From Chloroflexota bacterium (GTDB lineage Bacteria > Chloroflexota > Dormibacteria > Dormibacterales > Dormibacteraceae), in NCBI GenBank assembly GCA_005880525.1, contig VBFW01000082.1, positions 1-5,638 of the forward strand: a DNA stretch of 5,638 nt. Reading direction: 5' to 3'. Position 1 is the first letter of the stretch; each line of letters opens with the position of its first letter. Made by a program: the position numbers and the translations under genes. Shown in pieces: positions 1 to 5,638 of the stretch. The notes beneath the pieces were generated by a model. That model searched no databases. It was not told the DNA's origin and saw only the letters and a list, made by a program, of their open reading frames with translations.

Positions 1-211
1 TGTCCCAGCAATCGAGACCGGTGATCTTCGCCGAGCCAGAGTCGGAGCGGATGAGCGCCATCAGCACGCGGATGGTCGTGGTCTTGCCGGCGCCGTTGGG
101 ACCGAGGAATCCGAACACCTCGCCCTCGCCGACCTGGAACGAGACGTCGGCGATGCCGCGCCGGCGGCCGTAGCTCTTGGTGAGCTTGTCGACTTCGATG
201 ATGGCTGTCAT
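1..211 (-). CDS. ABC transporter ATP-binding protein, N-terminal part (drug/ABC-2 type)
   Basis: Partial gene; 70 codons are present and the rest lies beyond the left edge. The protein is the cytoplasmic ATPase subunit that powers an ABC exporter. It starts MTAIIEVDKLTKSYG, the usual opening of an ABC-2 type ATPase, and carries an intact Walker A motif GPNGAGKTT at residues 37-45, with the aromatic stacking residue Y14 (KSYG) upstream. The Q-loop, signature and Walker B motifs would lie off-window. The ATG at 211-209 is chosen because a strong GAGGAGG ribosome site sits 4 bases upstream and the protein aligns with the family start. It follows the TetR gene by 19 bases on the same strand, so the two are almost certainly co-transcribed and the TetR protein probably represses this exporter. 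A permease gene would be expected next. The substrate cannot be told: family members export drugs, antibiotics or lipids. Confidence 0.95.
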   Translation of the reverse strand, partial: MTAIIEVDKLTKSYGRRRGIADVSFQVGEGEVFGFLGPNGAGKTTTIRVLMALIRSDSGSAKITGLDCWD

Positions 212-215
212 GTGG

Positions 216-222
216 CCTCCTC
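216..222 (-). promoter_or_regulatory. Ribosome binding site of the ABC ATPase gene
   Basis: GAGGAGG read on the minus strand lies 4 bases before the ATG. It falls inside the 19-base gap after the TetR stop codon. It is the strongest Shine-Dalgarno sequence in the window and fixes the ABC gene start. It contrasts with the TetR gene, which has none. Confidence 0.85.
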
Positions 223-230
223 GGTACCCA

Positions 231-914
231 CTACCCAAACCACTCGCGAAGAGTGGACTCGTCGATCAACCTGATGGAGCCGGGGGCAGCGCCCAGGATG
301 CGTTCGAACGCGTCAAGGTAGCTGACGAAATAGCGCTCGGCGTCCTCGAATGTGACCTTGCCCGCCTGCCGCGCGATGAAAAGCTCGAGCGCGCGGTTCT
401 GGAAACCTTCGATGAGCATCACCAGGACCATCGCGGTGTCCTCCGGGGACTGCGATGTGAAGGCACCTTCGGCCACTCCCTGCCGGACGATCTGCGTGAG
501 CAGCGGGACCAGCCGGGTCATCAGCCGCTGGCGGATCTTCTCGCGAAAGATCGCGTTCTCGTCTGACATCCAGACTTGCATGAGCGAAAGGACCAGCGCC
601 CGCTGCTCCGTCTTCCAGCGCCCGATGTCGGAGAAGACTCGTGTCAGCTTGTCGGCCGCCGGCAGGCCGGCGTCGCCGATCACGGGCGCGGCGTTTGCCA
701 GCGCGGCGTCAGTGATCCGATCGACCACCGCCTCGAGCAAGGCCTGCTTCGAATCGAAGTAGTGGTAGAAGGCGCCCCGCGAGGCGCCGAGCTCCTGGAG
801 CAGGTCCTGGATGCTCATCGCCTCGTAGCCCTTGGTCTGCAGCAGGCGCTGGGCGGCCTCCATGAAGGCCTCCTTACGGACAGTGTGCCTCTCGAGATCA
901 AGGGTCCGGGCCAC
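231..914 (-). CDS. TetR/AcrR-family transcriptional repressor
   Basis: A 227-residue one-component regulator: an N-terminal DNA-binding domain plus a C-terminal ligand-binding and dimerisation domain. Residues 11-60 form the TetR helix-turn-helix: helix 1 around EAFMEAAQRLLQTKGYEA, then SIQDLLQELGASRGAFYHYF, with the recognition helix near residues 45-53 (SRGAFYHYF) and the typical DSKQALL that follows. The remainder is helical and, as usual in this family, too variable to name a ligand. Length is slightly above the common 190-220. The start is GTG at 914-912: the next in-frame Met (residue 18) would cut into helix 1, and MART-x-D-x-ER is a common family opening. There is no Shine-Dalgarno, and a TATTAT box ends only 7 bases upstream, so the message may be leaderless. 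The gene precedes an ABC exporter ATPase and lies beside a perfect palindrome (930-946), so self-repression together with control of the exporter is the likely job. The inducer is unknown. Confidence 0.95.
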   Translation of the reverse strand: MARTLDLERHTVRKEAFMEAAQRLLQTKGYEAMSIQDLLQELGASRGAFYHYFDSKQALLEAVVDRITDAALANAAPVIGDAGLPAADKLTRVFSDIGRWKTEQRALVLSLMQVWMSDENAIFREKIRQRLMTRLVPLLTQIVRQGVAEGAFTSQSPEDTAMVLVMLIEGFQNRALELFIARQAGKVTFEDAERYFVSYLDAFERILGAAPGSIRLIDESTLREWFG

Positions 915-921
915 GGCCAGG

Positions 922-951
922 ATAATAGCAGACCGACAGTCGGTCTATTAA
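922..951 (-). promoter_or_regulatory. Candidate promoter of the TetR-ABC operon
   Basis: On the minus strand TATTAT (927-922) is a good -10 box. A weak -35-like TTAATA (951-946) lies 18 bases upstream. The operator palindrome fills the spacer, so repressor binding would exclude RNA polymerase. Transcription would begin at about the GTG start codon at 914. The AT-rich boxes stand out in this GC-rich sequence. The -35 match is only 4 of 6. Confidence 0.5.
922..951 (+). promoter_or_regulatory. Candidate promoter of the methyltransferase-metH unit
   Basis: On the plus strand TATTAA (946-951) is a 4-of-6 -10 match touching the right end of the operator. The bases 18 upstream (ATAATA, 922-927) are a poor -35. 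If real, it overlaps the opposite promoter completely. A second possible -10, CATAAT at 983-988, lies further downstream without a visible -35. The plus-strand promoter is therefore uncertain. Confidence 0.3.
930..946. promoter_or_regulatory. Probable TetR operator, perfect 17-bp palindrome
   Basis: AGACCGACAGTCGGTCT has two exact 8-base arms around one central A. The next flanking bases do not pair, but TA at 926-927 and TA at 949-950 do. Length and symmetry suit a TetR-family dimer. It lies 15 bases from the TetR start codon in the divergent intergenic region and fills the spacer of promoter-like boxes facing both ways. That it is bound by the adjacent TetR protein is inferred from position, and no terminator-like U run follows it on either strand. 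Confidence 0.8.
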
Positions 952-1000
952 TCCAAATGCACTCGCTCGCGGGGTGCCGGTGCATAATCCCGCCACCGCG

Positions 1001-1732
1001 ATGGCCCGAAGTCCCCTGCTTCCGTACGCCGCTCAGACCACTTTCCGAGATCAATACCGCGCCGCCCGTCCGGGCTGGATGTCAAGCGGCGACCAGTTCG
1101 ACCTCGTGGTGCGGAAGCACCTCACGCCTGAGAGCGCCGTGCTCGATCTTGGCTGCGGCCGCACCGGAGGCATCGAGCGCTTCTGGCGTGAGGCCCGCGT
1201 GGCCGTCGGCGTCGACCCCGACCTCGGGTCTCTCGTCGCCCGCGGACAGGGAATGCCCGTGATGCAGGGCGGCGGCGAGCACCTGCCCTTCGCGGACGGG
1301 TCCTTCCACATGGTCGTGAGCGTGTGGGTGCTGGAGCATCTCGAGAACCCGGAGAACGTGTTCGCCGAGATCGCACGGGTGCTCAAGCCAGACGGGCACT
1401 TCATCTTCCTCACGCCGAACGCGCTGAATCCGCTGGTCTTGGGCAACCGCGTCGGCCAGCTTGCGCCGTGGCTGCAGAAGCAGCTCGTTTCGAATGTCTA
1501 CGGACGCGACGGCGCTGACACTTTCGCCGTGCGCTACCGCGCGAACACGAGCTCGCGCATCAGGGAGATGGCCGCTGCAACGGGCTTCGACGTGGCCGAG
1601 CTGAAGGTGATGGCAGATCCGACCTACGTCGCTTTCAACGCGCTTCTGTTCAAGGCGGCGATGCTGAGCGACCGCGTGCTGCCGGCAGGTTTCGGCGTTC
1701 ATCTCCTTGGGGATCTGCAGAAGCGCCAGTAA
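1001..1732 (+). CDS. Class I SAM-dependent methyltransferase (Methyltransf_11/25-like)
   Basis: A soluble protein of 243 residues from this start, which transfers the methyl group of S-adenosylmethionine to an unknown acceptor. The Rossmann-fold signs are clear: motif I VLDLGCGRTGG at residues 47-57 (SAM glycine loop), acidic D72 in VGVDPD at the end of strand 2 (ribose binding), the acidic-loop region GGGEHLPFADGSF at 90-102, motif VVSVWVLEHLENP at 105-117, and RVLKPDGHFIFLTPN at 127-141. The C-terminal third (YRANTSSRIREMAAATGF onward) resembles the cap seen in many small-molecule or envelope-lipid methyltransferases, but no substrate can be named. The start is unsure: ATG 1001 is chosen, while GTG at 974 (9 residues longer) and GTG at 980 are in frame, and none has a good ribosome site. 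The gene is divergent from TetR across the palindromic operator and ends 23 bases before metH, so it is likely the first gene of that unit. Confidence 0.9.
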   Translation: MARSPLLPYAAQTTFRDQYRAARPGWMSSGDQFDLVVRKHLTPESAVLDLGCGRTGGIERFWREARVAVGVDPDLGSLVARGQGMPVMQGGGEHLPFADGSFHMVVSVWVLEHLENPENVFAEIARVLKPDGHFIFLTPNALNPLVLGNRVGQLAPWLQKQLVSNVYGRDGADTFAVRYRANTSSRIREMAAATGFDVAELKVMADPTYVAFNALLFKAAMLSDRVLPAGFGVHLLGDLQKRQ

Positions 1733-1746
1733 GCCTCGGTACTCTT

Positions 1747-1751
1747 AGGGG
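1747..1751 (+). promoter_or_regulatory. Ribosome binding site deciding the TTG start of metH
   Basis: AGGGG lies 4 bases before TTG 1756, within the 23-base gap after the methyltransferase stop. There is no ATG or GTG nearby in the metH frame, so this purine run supports TTG as the start. The match to the anti-Shine-Dalgarno is moderate and the spacing is short. Confidence 0.5.
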
Positions 1752-1755
1752 TCCA

Positions 1756-5381
<3,626 letters not shown>

Positions 5382-5385
<4 letters not shown>

Positions 5386-5638
5386 CCCAGGTCGGTTTCA
5401 CGTGCAATCTCCCGGTCGTCGTCATGGCCGGAGGCGGTGACTTCGCAAGCTACACCGGTGGCTTCATCAGCTTTCCGGCCGGGACGTACGCGCAAGATCC
5501 GAACGGCTTGATCACTACAGGGTCATCGCCGCAGGAGGTCGCGACCAAGGCAGCGCCGGTGCTCACTGGCGTGCCCCAGGACGGCCCGACGTTCTACGAC
5601 TCGGGCATCCATCGATGGGTCCCGGTCAGCGCGGCGCA
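5382..5638 (+). CDS. Partial unidentified protein, probable secreted or beta-propeller-like family, N-terminal part
   Basis: An open frame of 85 codons that continues past the right edge. Third positions are about four-fifths G or C, matching the coding style of metH. GTG 5382 overlaps the metH stop (GTGA); no ribosome site precedes it, so translation would depend on coupling to metH. Another in-frame start is ATG 5424. Visible features are VGFTCNLPVVV near the start, GGFISFPAGTYAQDP at residues 26-40, and FYDSGIHRWVPVSAA at 71-85. From memory, this pattern (C-x-LPV, then GGF-I-x-FP-x-G, then YD-x-x-x-x-RW-x-PV) recalls the opening of TolB/WD-like propeller proteins in Dormibacterota and Chloroflexota. 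Those carry a signal peptide and a P/T/G-rich linker upstream. Here the same frame stays open upstream and reads PQPGATPGGTTDLP just before the GTG, but no signal peptide is seen. The true start, family and function are unproven. Confidence 0.6.

Noticed and set aside
655..676. GC-rich hairpin-like stretch around GCCGCCGGCAGGCCGGCG
   Set aside because: It lies inside the TetR coding region with no U run; such stems are frequent by chance in GC-rich coding DNA.
930..946. The palindrome as an intrinsic terminator
   Set aside because: The one-base loop is too small for a terminator hairpin and no T run follows on either strand. An operator fits better.
177..1262. Plus-strand open frames opposite the TetR gene
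   Set aside because: They are antisense to a clear TetR helix-turn-helix protein and have no recognisable domain.

Overview
This is a GC-rich window from a free-living bacterium. Codon third positions are mostly G or C, and GTG and TTG start codons are used. It holds two divergent transcription units around one short control region, and nearly every base outside that region is coding. The taxon cannot be fixed from the sequence alone. The C-rich, propeller-like tail gene and the general gene style recall Candidatus Dormibacterota or Chloroflexota soil genomes, but that is a low-confidence impression from memory. No RNA genes, CRISPR arrays, insertion sequences or phage genes were seen.

Left half, minus strand (1-914): a TetR/AcrR-family repressor is followed 19 bases later by the start of an ABC transporter ATPase that runs off the left edge. 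This is the usual layout of a self-regulated efflux operon. Control region (915-1000): a perfect 17-bp palindrome, AGACCGACAGTCGGTCT, lies between -10-like boxes facing opposite ways, so one bound repressor dimer could shut off both directions.

Right half, plus strand (about 1001-5638): a class I SAM-dependent methyltransferase is followed after 23 bases by a full-length cobalamin-dependent methionine synthase (metH, 1209 codons, all modules and catalytic residues present). The metH stop codon overlaps a GTG codon of a further open frame that runs off the right edge. That frame looks like the start of a beta-propeller-like or secreted protein that lacks its expected signal peptide.

The methyltransferase and MetH plausibly form one unit, since MetH regenerates methionine, the precursor of the methyltransferase's SAM. 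The shared operator raises the possibility that a drug-type TetR repressor also controls methionine synthesis. The two points most worth checking are this shared operator and the abrupt metH/propeller junction near 5340-5385, which may be a deletion, a real four-base gene overlap, or a base-calling error in a G run.
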